A stretch of 64,000 bases of DNA from Mycobacterium sp. GA-1199 (GTDB lineage: Bacteria; Actinomycetota; Actinomycetes; Mycobacteriales; Mycobacteriaceae): NCBI RefSeq assembly GCF_001500045.1, contig NZ_LQIX01000019.1, positions 1 to 64,000 of the forward strand, written 5' to 3'. Below the pieces are notes generated by a model. It was not told the origin of the DNA and ran no database searches. It worked only from the letters and a program-made list of their open reading frames with translations. The translations under genes and the position numbers were made by a program. Shown here piece by piece: positions 28,065-36,011 of the stretch (positions are counted from its first letter, which is position 1; the number at the start of each line of letters is the position of its first letter).

Positions 28065-28901
28065 CTACTTCAGGAGGCTGCCGGCGTCGACGGGCAGAGT
28101 CACGCCGGTGATGTAGCGGGCTTCGTCGGAGGCGAGGAACAGCACGGCGTTGCTGATGTCGACCGGCTCCACCCAAGGGATCGGAAGGTAGTGGAACGAC
28201 TGGCAGATGGGCGCGAGGTCATCGGGCCCCGGATTCTCCAAGTCCGGCCGAAACAGCCGGTATGTCGGTTCGTTCATCAACAGCGGGGTGCACACATGGG
28301 TCGGGTGCACGCTGTTGACCCGGATCGAGTGCGCTCCGAGTTCGACGGCGAAGGTGCGCATCAGCCCGACGACACCGTGCTTGGCGGCGATGTAGTGGCC
28401 CACCTGCGGATAGGCCTTGGTGCCGCCGACCGAGCTGGTGAGGATGATCGACCCGCCCCGGCCGCCGGCGAGAAGATGTGGAACCGCCGCCTTGACGGTC
28501 TTCCACACGCCGCCGAGGTTGACGTCGATCGTCTCGTCGAAGCGGCCCTCGTCCATCTTGTGCAGCTTCACGCCGGTGGTGCCGATGCCCGCGTTGGCCA
28601 CGACGATGTCGAGGCCGCCCAACTGTTCTACGCCGTTGTCGACGGCGGACTTCAGCGCGTCGAAGTCGCGGACGTCCACTTCGGCCGTGACGACGCGGCG
28701 GTCGAGGTTCTTGACCATGTCGGCGGTCTCGGCGAGGTCTTCCGGTGTGGCCGCCGGCGCGGTCGAGTCCGCGAAACCACGGCAGATGTCGACCGCGATG
28801 ATGTCGGCGCCCTCCTGTGCCAACCGGACCGCGTGGCTGCGCCCCTGGCCCCGCGCCGCACCGGTGACGAACGCGACCTTGCCCGCAACCCGACCAGCCA
28901 T
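28065..28901 (-). CDS. mycofactocin-coupled SDR family oxidoreductase
   Basis: 278 residues from ATG at 28901. The in-frame start at 28940 lies inside the operator palindrome and is rejected. The N-terminus 'GKVAFVTGAARGQGRSHAVR' followed by 'LAQEGADIIAVDICRG' is the hallmark of the TIGR03971 mycofactocin-coupled SDR family, which has an insert after the Rossmann start and a non-exchanging NAD(H). NAG motif 'VANAGIG', catalytic 'ILTSSVGG' and 'HYIAAKHGV' supply Ser, Tyr and Lys. It probably oxidises an alcohol, with mycofactocin as electron acceptor. It is transcribed divergently from the TetR regulator and followed by a P450. Confidence 0.9.
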   Translation of the reverse strand: MAGRVAGKVAFVTGAARGQGRSHAVRLAQEGADIIAVDICRGFADSTAPAATPEDLAETADMVKNLDRRVVTAEVDVRDFDALKSAVDNGVEQLGGLDIVVANAGIGTTGVKLHKMDEGRFDETIDVNLGGVWKTVKAAVPHLLAGGRGGSIILTSSVGGTKAYPQVGHYIAAKHGVVGLMRTFAVELGAHSIRVNSVHPTHVCTPLLMNEPTYRLFRPDLENPGPDDLAPICQSFHYLPIPWVEPVDISNAVLFLASDEARYITGVTLPVDAGSLLK

Positions 28902-28919
28902 CGCGCAGCTCCCCTCACT

Positions 28920-28939
28920 TGTTGGGCGATCGCCCAACA
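28920..28939. promoter_or_regulatory. 20-bp perfect palindrome, probable TetR operator
   Basis: TGTTGGGCGATCGCCCAACA reads identically on both strands. It lies in the 52-nt gap between the divergent SDR (start 28901) and TetR (start 28954) genes, an ideal position to repress both. TetR proteins bind such inverted repeats as dimers. Confidence 0.75.
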
Positions 28940-28953
28940 TCTAGGCTGGCGCC

Positions 28954-29544
28954 ATGTCTAGCAGCCCCGTCGGCGAGCGGTCAAGGGGCGGACGGGAGTC
29001 GGCCGCGCGCTCGGCCCTGATCGAGGCGACCGCCCAGGTCATGCTCGACGAGGGATACGCCGCAGCCACGTCCAGGAGGGTGGCGGCCCGGGCCGGGGTG
29101 AAGCCCGCGTTGGTGCACTACTACTTCCCGACCATGGACGACCTGTTCCTGGCCGTCCTGCGCGAAGGCGCCGAGGCGAACCTGGCACGGCAGCGGGAAG
29201 CGGCCGATGCCGACGAGCCCCTTCACGCGCTGTGGCGCCTCAACAGCACCCACGGGGCGCGGCTCTTCATGGAGTTCATGGCCTTGGCGAACCATCGCAA
29301 GGCCATCCGCAGTGAGATCGCGGCGTACGCCGAGCGGTTCGGAGGCGTCGAGGAAAGCGTGGTGGCCGCGGCGATGAGGGCGCACGGCGCGGACGTCGAG
29401 GCGTTCCCGCCGGTGGTGATGTCTATGATCATCACCAGCTTGGCCCGGATCGTCCTTCTCGAACGGGGGCTGGGCATAACCCGAGGTCATGCCGAGGCGC
29501 AAGCGTTCATCGGACGCTACCTGGACCGCTTCGAGATCAAGTGA
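28954..29544 (+). CDS. TetR-family transcriptional regulator
   Basis: 196 residues, ATG 28954. The N-terminal helix-turn-helix covers ~18-65: 'SALIEATAQVMLDEGYAAAT', 'SRRVAARAGVKPALVHYYFP' and 'TMDDLFLAVLREG', the standard TetR_N signature. The C-terminal ligand-binding half is helical (EPLHALWRLNSTHGARLFME, VVMSMIITSLARIVLLERG). The 20-bp palindrome directly upstream is its probable operator, controlling itself and the SDR-P450 operon. The ligand is presumably the substrate or a CoA ester of that branch. Confidence 0.9.
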   Translation: MSSSPVGERSRGGRESAARSALIEATAQVMLDEGYAAATSRRVAARAGVKPALVHYYFPTMDDLFLAVLREGAEANLARQREAADADEPLHALWRLNSTHGARLFMEFMALANHRKAIRSEIAAYAERFGGVEESVVAAAMRAHGADVEAFPPVVMSMIITSLARIVLLERGLGITRGHAEAQAFIGRYLDRFEIK

Positions 29545-29710
29545 TCGTGAGCTGGCCCACACTGCGAACGCACGGGTGACCAGCAGCACTCCGACTTGAG
29601 TTAACCTAGGGCCAAATGAGAACTTATACGGGCTAAGTTACGCAGAGACGCATGCACAACGACGAATACGACTTGAGGGCGGATATGGGTTGCATCGGGC
29701 GGGCGCAGTA

Positions 29711-30139
29711 ATGCTCCGGAAGGCGAGAAAGGTCTGGCTGCCCATCGTCATCATCGTTGTGGTGGCCATCGCGGGTTTCACGGTCAGCCGCATCCGGACC
29801 TTCTTCGGCGCCGAAGGCATCATCGTCACCCCCCGGGTGTTCGCCGAGGACCCCGAACCGTTCGACCCCAAGGTCATCAAGTACGAGATCTTCGGCAGCG
29901 GATCGTATGCGGACATCAACTATCTGGACCTCGACGCCAGGCCGCAACGGATCGACGGCGCGTCGTTGCCCTGGTCGCTGACGCTGCAGACCACGGCGCC
30001 CTCGGCCGCGCCCAACATCGTCGCCCAGGGAGACGGCCAGACCATCACCTGCCGAATCACCGTCGATGACGAAATCAAGGACGAAAGAACCTCCACTGGC
30101 GTGAACGCCCAAACCTTCTGCTTTGTGAAATCCGCATGA
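29711..30139 (+). CDS. MmpS-family membrane protein
   Basis: 142 residues from ATG 29711 (a TTG at 29690 is an unlikely alternative). A single N-terminal transmembrane helix, [20 protein letters not shown], is followed by an extracytoplasmic domain with '[20 protein letters not shown]', '[20 protein letters not shown]' and a Cys pair ('[15 protein letters not shown]' and '[10 protein letters not shown]'), the MmpS beta-sandwich. MmpS proteins are partners of MmpL transporters for siderophore or glycolipid export. The stop overlaps the ATG of mmpL by 4 nt, confirming the pair. Confidence 0.92.
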   Translation: MLRKARKVWLPIVIIVVVAIAGFTVSRIRTFFGAEGIIVTPRVFAEDPEPFDPKVIKYEIFGSGSYADINYLDLDARPQRIDGASLPWSLTLQTTAPSAAPNIVAQGDGQTITCRITVDDEIKDERTSTGVNAQTFCFVKSA

Positions 30140-33042
30140 CCGTTCCGACGAACGAGGCCCCGACGGACGCCTTCCCTCCCGTTCGCCGCGCCAAGCGGCC
30201 CTTCATCCCGCGGACGATCCGCACCTTCGCGGTGCCGATCATCCTGGGCTGGGTCGCGATTATCGCGCTGCTCAATGTGACTGTGCCGCAACTGGAAACA
30301 GTCGGCCAGGAGCGCGCCGTCTCGATGAGCCCGGATTTCGCGCCGTCGATGATCGCGATGAAGCGCGTCGGTCACGTCTTCCAGGAGTACGACTCCGACA
30401 GCTCGGCGATGATCGTGATCGAGGGCGAGCAGCCCCTCGGCGACGACACCCGCGCCTTCTACGGCGAGATGGTCGCCAAGCTCGAAGCCGACACCAAGCA
30501 CGTCCAAAGCGTCCAGGACTTCTGGAGCGATCCGCTCACCGCCTCCGGCGCACAGAGCAGCGACGGTAAAGCCGCCTACGTGCAGGTGTACCTGTCCGGC
30601 AACCAGGGCGAGGCGCTCGCCAATGAATCGGTCGAGGCGGTTCAGGACCTGGTCGCGGGCATGCAGCCACCGCCCGGCGTGAAGGTCTACGTGACCGGCC
30701 CCGCCGCCCTTGCCGCCGACCAACACATCGCCAGCGACCGCAGCATGCGGGTCATCGAGGCCCTCACGTTCACCGTGATCATCACGATGCTGCTGCTGGT
30801 GTACCGGTCGATCGTCACCGTGATCCTGACGCTGGTGATGGTCGTCCTGCAGTTGGCCGCCACCCGCGGCATGGTGGCGTTCCTCGGCTACCACGAGATC
30901 ATCGGGCTCTCCCCGTTCGCGACCAACTTGTTGGTGACGTTGGCGATCGCCGCGGGAACCGACTACGCGATCTTTCTCACCGGCCGCTACCAGGAGGCGC
31001 GCGGGGCCGGAGAAGACCGGGAGACCGCGTACTACACGATGTTCCACGGCACGGCGCATGTGGTGTTGGGCTCCGGTCTGACGATCGCGGGCGCGCTGTT
31101 CTGCCTGAGTTTCACCCGGCTGCCGTACTTCCAGACGATGGGGGTACCGCTGGCCGTCGGAATGGTGACCTCGGTGCTGGCGTCGCTGACGTTGGGGCCG
31201 GCGATCATCAGCTTCGCCAGCCGATTCGGCAACGTGCTCGAGCCCAAGCGGGCGATGCGGGTGCGGGGCTGGCGCAAGGTCGGCGCGGCCGTCGTGCGGT
31301 GGCCCGGACCGATCCTGGTCGCCACGGTGGCCCTGTCGCTGGTGGGCCTGCTGGCGCTGCCGGGATATCGGACCAATTACAACGACCGCAACTACCTGCC
31401 CGCCGACCTGCCGGCCAACGAGGGCTACGCGGCCGCGGACAGGCACTTCTCGCCGGCCCGGATGAACCCCGAGCTGCTGATGGTCGAGAGCGATCACGAC
31501 CTGCGCAACTCCGCCGACTTCCTGGTCATCGACAAGATCGCCAAGCAGATCTTCCGCGTGCCCGGGATCTCCCGCGTGCAGGCCATCACCCGGCCCGACG
31601 GTAAACCCATCGAGCACACGTCGATCCCGTTCCAGATCAGCATGCAGGGCACTACCCAGCAGATGAACCAGAAGTACCTGCAGGACCGGATGGCCGACAT
31701 GCTGGTGCAGGCCGACGAGATGTCCAAGACCATCGCGAACATGGAGCGGATGTCCAAGCTCACCAAGGAGATGGCCGCGACCACCCACAGCATGGTCACC
31801 AAGATGAAGGACATGACGGTCGACGTGGCCGAGCTGCGCGACAACATCGCCAACTTCGACGACTTCTTCCGGCCGATCCGCAACTACTTCTACTGGGAAC
31901 CGCACTGCTTCAACATCCCCATCTGCTGGGCGTTCCGGTCGGTCTTCGACACCCTCGACGGCATCAACACGATGACCGACGACATCCAGGATCTGCTGCC
32001 CGATATGGAGCGGCTGGATCAGCTGATGCCGCAGATGGTCACGCTGATGCCGCCGATGATTGAAACGATGAAGACGATGCGGACGATGATGCTGACGATG
32101 TACTCGTCGCAAAAGGGTCTGCAGGACCAGATGGCAGCCATGCAGGAGAACTCGACTGCCATGGGTGACGCCTTCGACGCGTCGATGAACGACGACTCGT
32201 TCTACCTTCCGCCGGAGGTCTTCGACAACGAAGAGTTCAAGAAGGGCATGGAGAACTTCATCTCTCCGGACGGCAAGTCGGTGCGATTCATCATCGCCCA
32301 CGACGGTGACCCGATGACCCCCGAGGGCATCGCGCGCATCGACGCGATCAAGCAGGCGGCCAAGGAGGCCATCAAGGGCACGCCGCTGGAGGGCTCCACG
32401 ATCTATCTGGCCGGCACCGCCGCGGTCTACAAGGACATGTCGGACGGCAACAGCTATGACCTGATGATCGCGGCCATCCTGGCGCTCGCGCTGATCTTCA
32501 CGATCATGCTCATCCTGACCCGAGCGGTCGTCGCCGCCGCGGTGATCGTTGGCACAGTCGTGATCTCGCTGGGCGCGTCGTTCGGTTTGTCGATCCTGAT
32601 CTGGCAGCACATCCTGGGCATCGAGCTGCACTGGATGGTGATGGCGATGGCGATCATCATCTTGTTGGCGGTCGGCGCCGACTACAACCTGCTACTGGTC
32701 TCCCGGTTGAAGGAAGAACTACACGCCGGAATCAGAACCGGGATCATCCGGGCAATGGGCGGCAGCGGTTCCGTCGTGACCTCGGCCGGGTTGGTGTTCG
32801 CGTTCACGATGATGTCGATGGCCGTCAGCGAATTGACAGTCATCGGACAGGTCGGAACCACCATCGGACTCGGCCTGTTGTTCGATACTCTTGTCATCCG
32901 GGCATTCATGACGCCGTCCATCGCGGCGCTCATGGGTAAGTGGTTCTGGTGGCCACAGCGGGTGCGAGAACGTCCAGTGCCTGTACCGTGGCCAAAACCG
33001 AGGGAACTGACGCCGTCAGGGGGGGAAGGAGCACAGTCATGA
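30136..33042 (+). CDS. MmpL-family RND transporter (MmpL4/5-like)
   Basis: 968 residues, ATG 30136. It has twelve membrane segments in the RND layout: TM1 '[20 protein letters not shown]', a large periplasmic loop, TM2-6 (~210-380), a second long loop (~430-770) and TM7-12. The proton-relay Asp-Tyr pairs are visible in TM4 '[10 protein letters not shown]' and TM10 '[10 protein letters not shown]'. The second loop has a coiled-coil-like Met-rich helical region (residues ~520-680, for example [20 protein letters not shown]) and the '[16 protein letters not shown]' cysteine motif, typical of the MmpL4/MmpL5 branch that works with MmpS. It exports siderophores or glycopeptidolipid-type lipids. 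The specific cargo is unknown. Confidence 0.94.
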   Translation: MTVPTNEAPTDAFPPVRRAKRPFIPRTIRTFAVPIILGWVAIIALLNVTVPQLETVGQERAVSMSPDFAPSMIAMKRVGHVFQEYDSDSSAMIVIEGEQPLGDDTRAFYGEMVAKLEADTKHVQSVQDFWSDPLTASGAQSSDGKAAYVQVYLSGNQGEALANESVEAVQDLVAGMQPPPGVKVYVTGPAALAADQHIASDRSMRVIEALTFTVIITMLLLVYRSIVTVILTLVMVVLQLAATRGMVAFLGYHEIIGLSPFATNLLVTLAIAAGTDYAIFLTGRYQEARGAGEDRETAYYTMFHGTAHVVLGSGLTIAGALFCLSFTRLPYFQTMGVPLAVGMVTSVLASLTLGPAIISFASRFGNVLEPKRAMRVRGWRKVGAAVVRWPGPILVATVALSLVGLLALPGYRTNYNDRNYLPADLPANEGYAAADRHFSPARMNPELLMVESDHDLRNSADFLVIDKIAKQIFRVPGISRVQAITRPDGKPIEHTSIPFQISMQGTTQQMNQKYLQDRMADMLVQADEMSKTIANMERMSKLTKEMAATTHSMVTKMKDMTVDVAELRDNIANFDDFFRPIRNYFYWEPHCFNIPICWAFRSVFDTLDGINTMTDDIQDLLPDMERLDQLMPQMVTLMPPMIETMKTMRTMMLTMYSSQKGLQDQMAAMQENSTAMGDAFDASMNDDSFYLPPEVFDNEEFKKGMENFISPDGKSVRFIIAHDGDPMTPEGIARIDAIKQAAKEAIKGTPLEGSTIYLAGTAAVYKDMSDGNSYDLMIAAILALALIFTIMLILTRAVVAAAVIVGTVVISLGASFGLSILIWQHILGIELHWMVMAMAIIILLAVGADYNLLLVSRLKEELHAGIRTGIIRAMGGSGSVVTSAGLVFAFTMMSMAVSELTVIGQVGTTIGLGLLFDTLVIRAFMTPSIAALMGKWFWWPQRVRERPVPVPWPKPRELTPSGGEGAQS

Positions 33043-33377
33043 AACGACTGATCAGTGGGGTTGCTGCCGCAGCGGCGGCGCTGGTGCTGGCCGCACCCGC
33101 CCAAGCGCAGGACATCGACACCGACTTCACCAACGAGCTGCACACGTACGGCATATACGGGCAGAAGGACTACAACGCCTGGATCGGCAAGATCACCTGC
33201 AAGCGGATACGCAAGGGCGTCGACCGCGATGCTTTCGCCTCGGCACAGTTCGTCCAGAACCAGCTGGCGCGGAGTCAGAACAGCACCGACCAGGCATGGA
33301 AGTTCCTGGCCGGAGCGCTGCGCTTCTACTGCCCCGACCGCCTTCCCATCTTGGACCAGGCCCGTGACCACCGCTAA
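33039..33377 (+). CDS. DUF732-type exported protein
   Basis: 112 residues from ATG 33039, overlapping the mmpL stop by 4 nt, with gggggaagga upstream. Signal peptide 1-22 ([23 protein letters not shown]). The mature region starts [20 protein letters not shown] and contains two cysteines (ITCKRI and FYCPDR), fitting the DUF732 helical fold. Coupled translation with MmpL indicates that it serves the transporter, perhaps as a periplasmic accessory. Genes of this kind are common after mmpS-mmpL pairs in mycobacteria. Confidence 0.85.
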   Translation: MKRLISGVAAAAAALVLAAPAQAQDIDTDFTNELHTYGIYGQKDYNAWIGKITCKRIRKGVDRDAFASAQFVQNQLARSQNSTDQAWKFLAGALRFYCPDRLPILDQARDHR

Positions 33378-33393
33378 AAACAGGAGCCGCAAC

Positions 33394-33846
33394 GTGTTTC
33401 GTAAAGCCACCATTGCGCTGGCATCCTTCGGCTGCGCGGCGATGATCTTCCCGGTCACCGCTGCCGCGGACGCCACCGACGACTACCCGATCCCGAACCG
33501 GATCATGAGGACCACCTGCACGGTCGACCAGTACATGGCCGCGGTCCGCGATCAGGACCCGTTCTACTTCGAGCGCTACATGATCGACTACCGGAACAGG
33601 CATCCCGATGTGCAGAAGGGTGCTCGCGACCGGATCTACTGGTTCTTCTCGCTGGACTATGCGGGTCGCCGGCAGTACTCAGAGAACACTGCGACCAACG
33701 TGTTCTACGAGACGATGGCGCAACGGTGGGCCAACTGGGCCAAGCTGTTCTTCAACAACAAGGGTGTCGTCGCGCACGCCACCGACGTGTGCATGAACTA
33801 CCCGCCGAGCCAGCCCGAGATCTGGAACTGGACCGCGACGCCATAG
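33394..33846 (+). CDS. DUF5078-type exported protein
   Basis: 150 residues from GTG 33394 with caggag 8 nt upstream. Signal peptide to about residue 27 (FRKATIALASFGCAAMIFPV, TAAADA). The mature sequence 'DDYPIPNRIMRTTCTVDQYM', 'DPFYFERYMIDYRNRHPDVQ' and 'RIYWFFSLDYAGRRQYSENT' is the highly conserved mycobacterial DUF5078 protein, with one cysteine near each end of the domain. The function is unknown. As the fourth gene in the mmpS-mmpL-DUF732 unit, it is probably part of the same export machinery. Confidence 0.85.
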   Translation: MFRKATIALASFGCAAMIFPVTAAADATDDYPIPNRIMRTTCTVDQYMAAVRDQDPFYFERYMIDYRNRHPDVQKGARDRIYWFFSLDYAGRRQYSENTATNVFYETMAQRWANWAKLFFNNKGVVAHATDVCMNYPPSQPEIWNWTATP

Positions 33847-33852
33847 CCCGGC

Positions 33853-35079
33853 TCAGGGCAGCCCGCCGAACAGCGGGCTCAACGCGGCCTGAATCGGATC
33901 CGGAAGCGGCACGAGCGCTGGCGGCGCCGCAGCGGATTGCGCAGCGGGCGTCAAGCTCAGCCGGTCCGTGCCGGTCTGCGCGACGATGACGGTCGCGGTC
34001 GGTTCGTGATGCAACTCGGCCACCGGCGCCACGGTTTCGGTGGCCGGTTGCTCGCTGACCTCCGAAGCAACGGCGGTATCCATGCCGACGTCGGATGGGG
34101 AGATCGAGGCGTCGGGCATCGGCACCGGCTCGGCGACGACGTGTTTCACCACGATGGGGACGACGGGTCGCGACGGCACGGCGTGGACGCTCATCGACTG
34201 GCCGGCGTCCGACACCGCGGCGGCGGGGGTCATCGGCGCGGTCTCTACCGACGGCTCGACCCTGACCTCCGGCGCGTCCCAGCGGGCGAGTTCCGGGCCG
34301 AAGGCGAACAGGGCGATCACACCCGCCGCGAGGACCATCGCGGCGCGTCCATGCGGACTCAACCGGCGCCGGGAACGCAGCTGCCTCGACTTTCCCGCTG
34401 GCGGGGGCGGCGCCGCGGCGCTGATTGCCGGACCGCAAAGCGCGGCACCGCGGGCCAGCGCGAGCTGAACGTCGTCGGACGAGACGACCGGGATACCTAG
34501 GGCCTCCCCGAGGGGCGCCGATATCAGCTCGAGGTCCCGGCGCGCGCCGATCAGGTGGAGACGGTCCGGGCGCACCCCCTCGTCGTCGAAGAAACCCGCG
34601 AGCCACCTGGCGAGGCCGTCGGCGCTCTCGCGCATGTGCGTCATCGCGGTCCGGACGTTCTCACCCAACACCGTCACCACCGTGACGGCCGAGGACTCCA
34701 CCACGCACACCGCGCACCCGTCGAATTCGTCGGCGGACCCGATCGCCCGGGCCCAGGCTCGCGCGGCATACGCCATCCGTACCGTGGACACCTTTGCAAT
34801 TCCCATGTCGGACAACGACTTCCGGAGCAGTTCGGCCTTCGCGCCGACATCGGCGCTCCACGTCATGCGAACCTTGTCCACCCGATGGCCGCTGGCCGAC
34901 GCGATCGCCCGCGCGCCCCGCACCGCTGCTTGATGGGTCGAGATGTCCCCGTCGGTCGCTACGTCGGCGACGACGGTGAAGTGGTCGTGGTCCACCGTCT
35001 TCGCATCGACGTCCTCGCCTTCGAGCAGGACCCACGCGATACCGGTCGATGTCATCGACAGCCCGAGCACCGTGTCCAC
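33853..35079 (-). CDS. mycobacterial membrane protein with actin-like N-terminal domain (DUF7159-type)
   Basis: 408 residues from GTG at 35079 (aaggagg just upstream). An ATG at 35172 would add a Gly-rich non-homologous segment. The first ~215 residues, starting 'DTVLGLSMTSTGIAWVLLEG', resemble ASKHA/PilM-like proteins. Other landmarks are 'CAVCVVESSAVTVVTVLGEN' and 'PLGEALGIPVVSSDDVQLAL'. A membrane helix (AAMVLAAGVIALFAFGPELA) lies at about 258-277 and is followed by a ~130-residue Pro/Ala/Val-rich tail outside or along the wall. Such proteins are repeatedly found near mmpL genes. The role is unknown. The gene converges with the DUF5078 gene (6-nt gap). Confidence 0.8.
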   Translation of the reverse strand: MDTVLGLSMTSTGIAWVLLEGEDVDAKTVDHDHFTVVADVATDGDISTHQAAVRGARAIASASGHRVDKVRMTWSADVGAKAELLRKSLSDMGIAKVSTVRMAYAARAWARAIGSADEFDGCAVCVVESSAVTVVTVLGENVRTAMTHMRESADGLARWLAGFFDDEGVRPDRLHLIGARRDLELISAPLGEALGIPVVSSDDVQLALARGAALCGPAISAAAPPPPAGKSRQLRSRRRLSPHGRAAMVLAAGVIALFAFGPELARWDAPEVRVEPSVETAPMTPAAAVSDAGQSMSVHAVPSRPVVPIVVKHVVAEPVPMPDASISPSDVGMDTAVASEVSEQPATETVAPVAELHHEPTATVIVAQTGTDRLSLTPAAQSAAAPPALVPLPDPIQAALSPLFGGLP

Positions 35080-35300
35080 GCCGCCTCCTTTCCCGCCTGA
35101 ACCCCAGCCGCAGCTGCGCTGTTCGGCTGAGATCGGCGAAGCGAGCATAAGTTGCTTCGCGGTGCGCGGCATCTCGAAAGATCTGCGGGCTCCAGCGTTC
35201 CGAGATCGGACTGTTGTTGCCCGCCGCTGGCTCCGTTAACGGGTCGTCAACCGTGTCCGGCGTGATGTCACGTCTGGGCCCTGCGTAGCGAAATACCCGT

Positions 35301-35929
35301 ATGAGCGAAATCGCCGGCTGCGCGGCCCTCCTGTCCGTCGCGATCACAGTGTCCGCATTGGTCGGTGTCCCGCCGCCGAGGCGGCCCCGTGCCCGGAGGT
35401 CGAGATCGTCTTCGCGCGCGGTACAACCGAGCCGCCGGGAGTCGGGGGCATCGGGCAGGCCTTCGTCGACTCGGTGCGGTCCCGGCTCGGCGACCGGTCC
35501 GTGGGTGTCTACGCCGTCGACTACCCCGCCAGCCGCGACTTTGCGGTGAGCACCCGCGCCGGCGCCCAGGACACCCGCGACCACGTGCAGTCGATGGCCG
35601 CCGACTGCCCCGCAACCAGGATGGTGCTCGGTGGCTACTCCCAGGGTGCCGCGGTAATGGACGTCGCCACCGCCGGGATGCCCCCGACGGTCGCTCCGCA
35701 CGTCGCCGCGGTCGCACTGTTCGGTGGCCCGCGCAGCAGCTTTGCCGATCGGTTGTCGCCAGGCCCGCTGCCGTCTGTGGGGCCCGACTACGCCGCCAAG
35801 ACGATCGATCTGTGTGTCCCGAACGACCCGATCTGCTTCGAAGGGGGACGCGACATGGGCGCACATGTCGCCTATGTGCAGGCCGGATTGGTTAACCAAG
35901 CTGCGGAGTTCGCTGCAGGGCGGATCTGA
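35301..35929 (+). pseudogene. cutinase-family esterase (Culp) with apparent frameshift in signal-peptide region
   Basis: ATG 35301 starts a plausible signal peptide (MSEIAGCAALLSVAITVSAL) in one frame. The mature cutinase 'APCPEVEIVFARGTTEPPGV' continues in another frame from about 35384, with no start codon of its own before GTG 35474, which would remove the oxyanion-hole region. Adding one base within cccgccgccgagg (35369-35381) restores a continuous protein. The mature part is otherwise complete: nucleophile 'GGYSQGAAVM', Asp in 'CVPNDPICFEGG' and His in 'GAHVAYVQ'. Cutinase-like proteins hydrolyse lipid esters at the envelope. This is either a true recent inactivation or a single-base assembly error. 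Confidence 0.75.
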
Positions 35930-36011
35930 CTACCCGTTGAGGGGTTTCATCTGGTAGGAACTAAGGCGGTCCTAACACCATAGGGAGGAGCTCCGCCGAG
36001 GTGAATTCCTG
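35930..36011 (+). promoter_or_regulatory. short region before the second mmpL
   Basis: The 82-nt gap contains the imperfect inverted repeat gtaggaactaaggcggtcctaac (35952-35974, arms taggac-like) and agggaggag (35982-35990), followed by gaggtg nearer to GTG 36012. It could carry a promoter or regulator site. No mmpS gene is present here. Confidence 0.35.

Noticed and set aside
29920..32631. A 903-codon minus-strand frame opposite mmpL
   Set aside because: A His/Arg/Asp-rich shadow of the high-GC mmpL gene with no domain or ribosome-binding site.
33860..33879. Hairpin agcccgc/gcgggct near the converging ends of the DUF5078 and actin-like protein genes as a terminator
   Set aside because: It lies inside the coding end of the minus-strand gene and has only 7 bp, so it was not listed as a feature.
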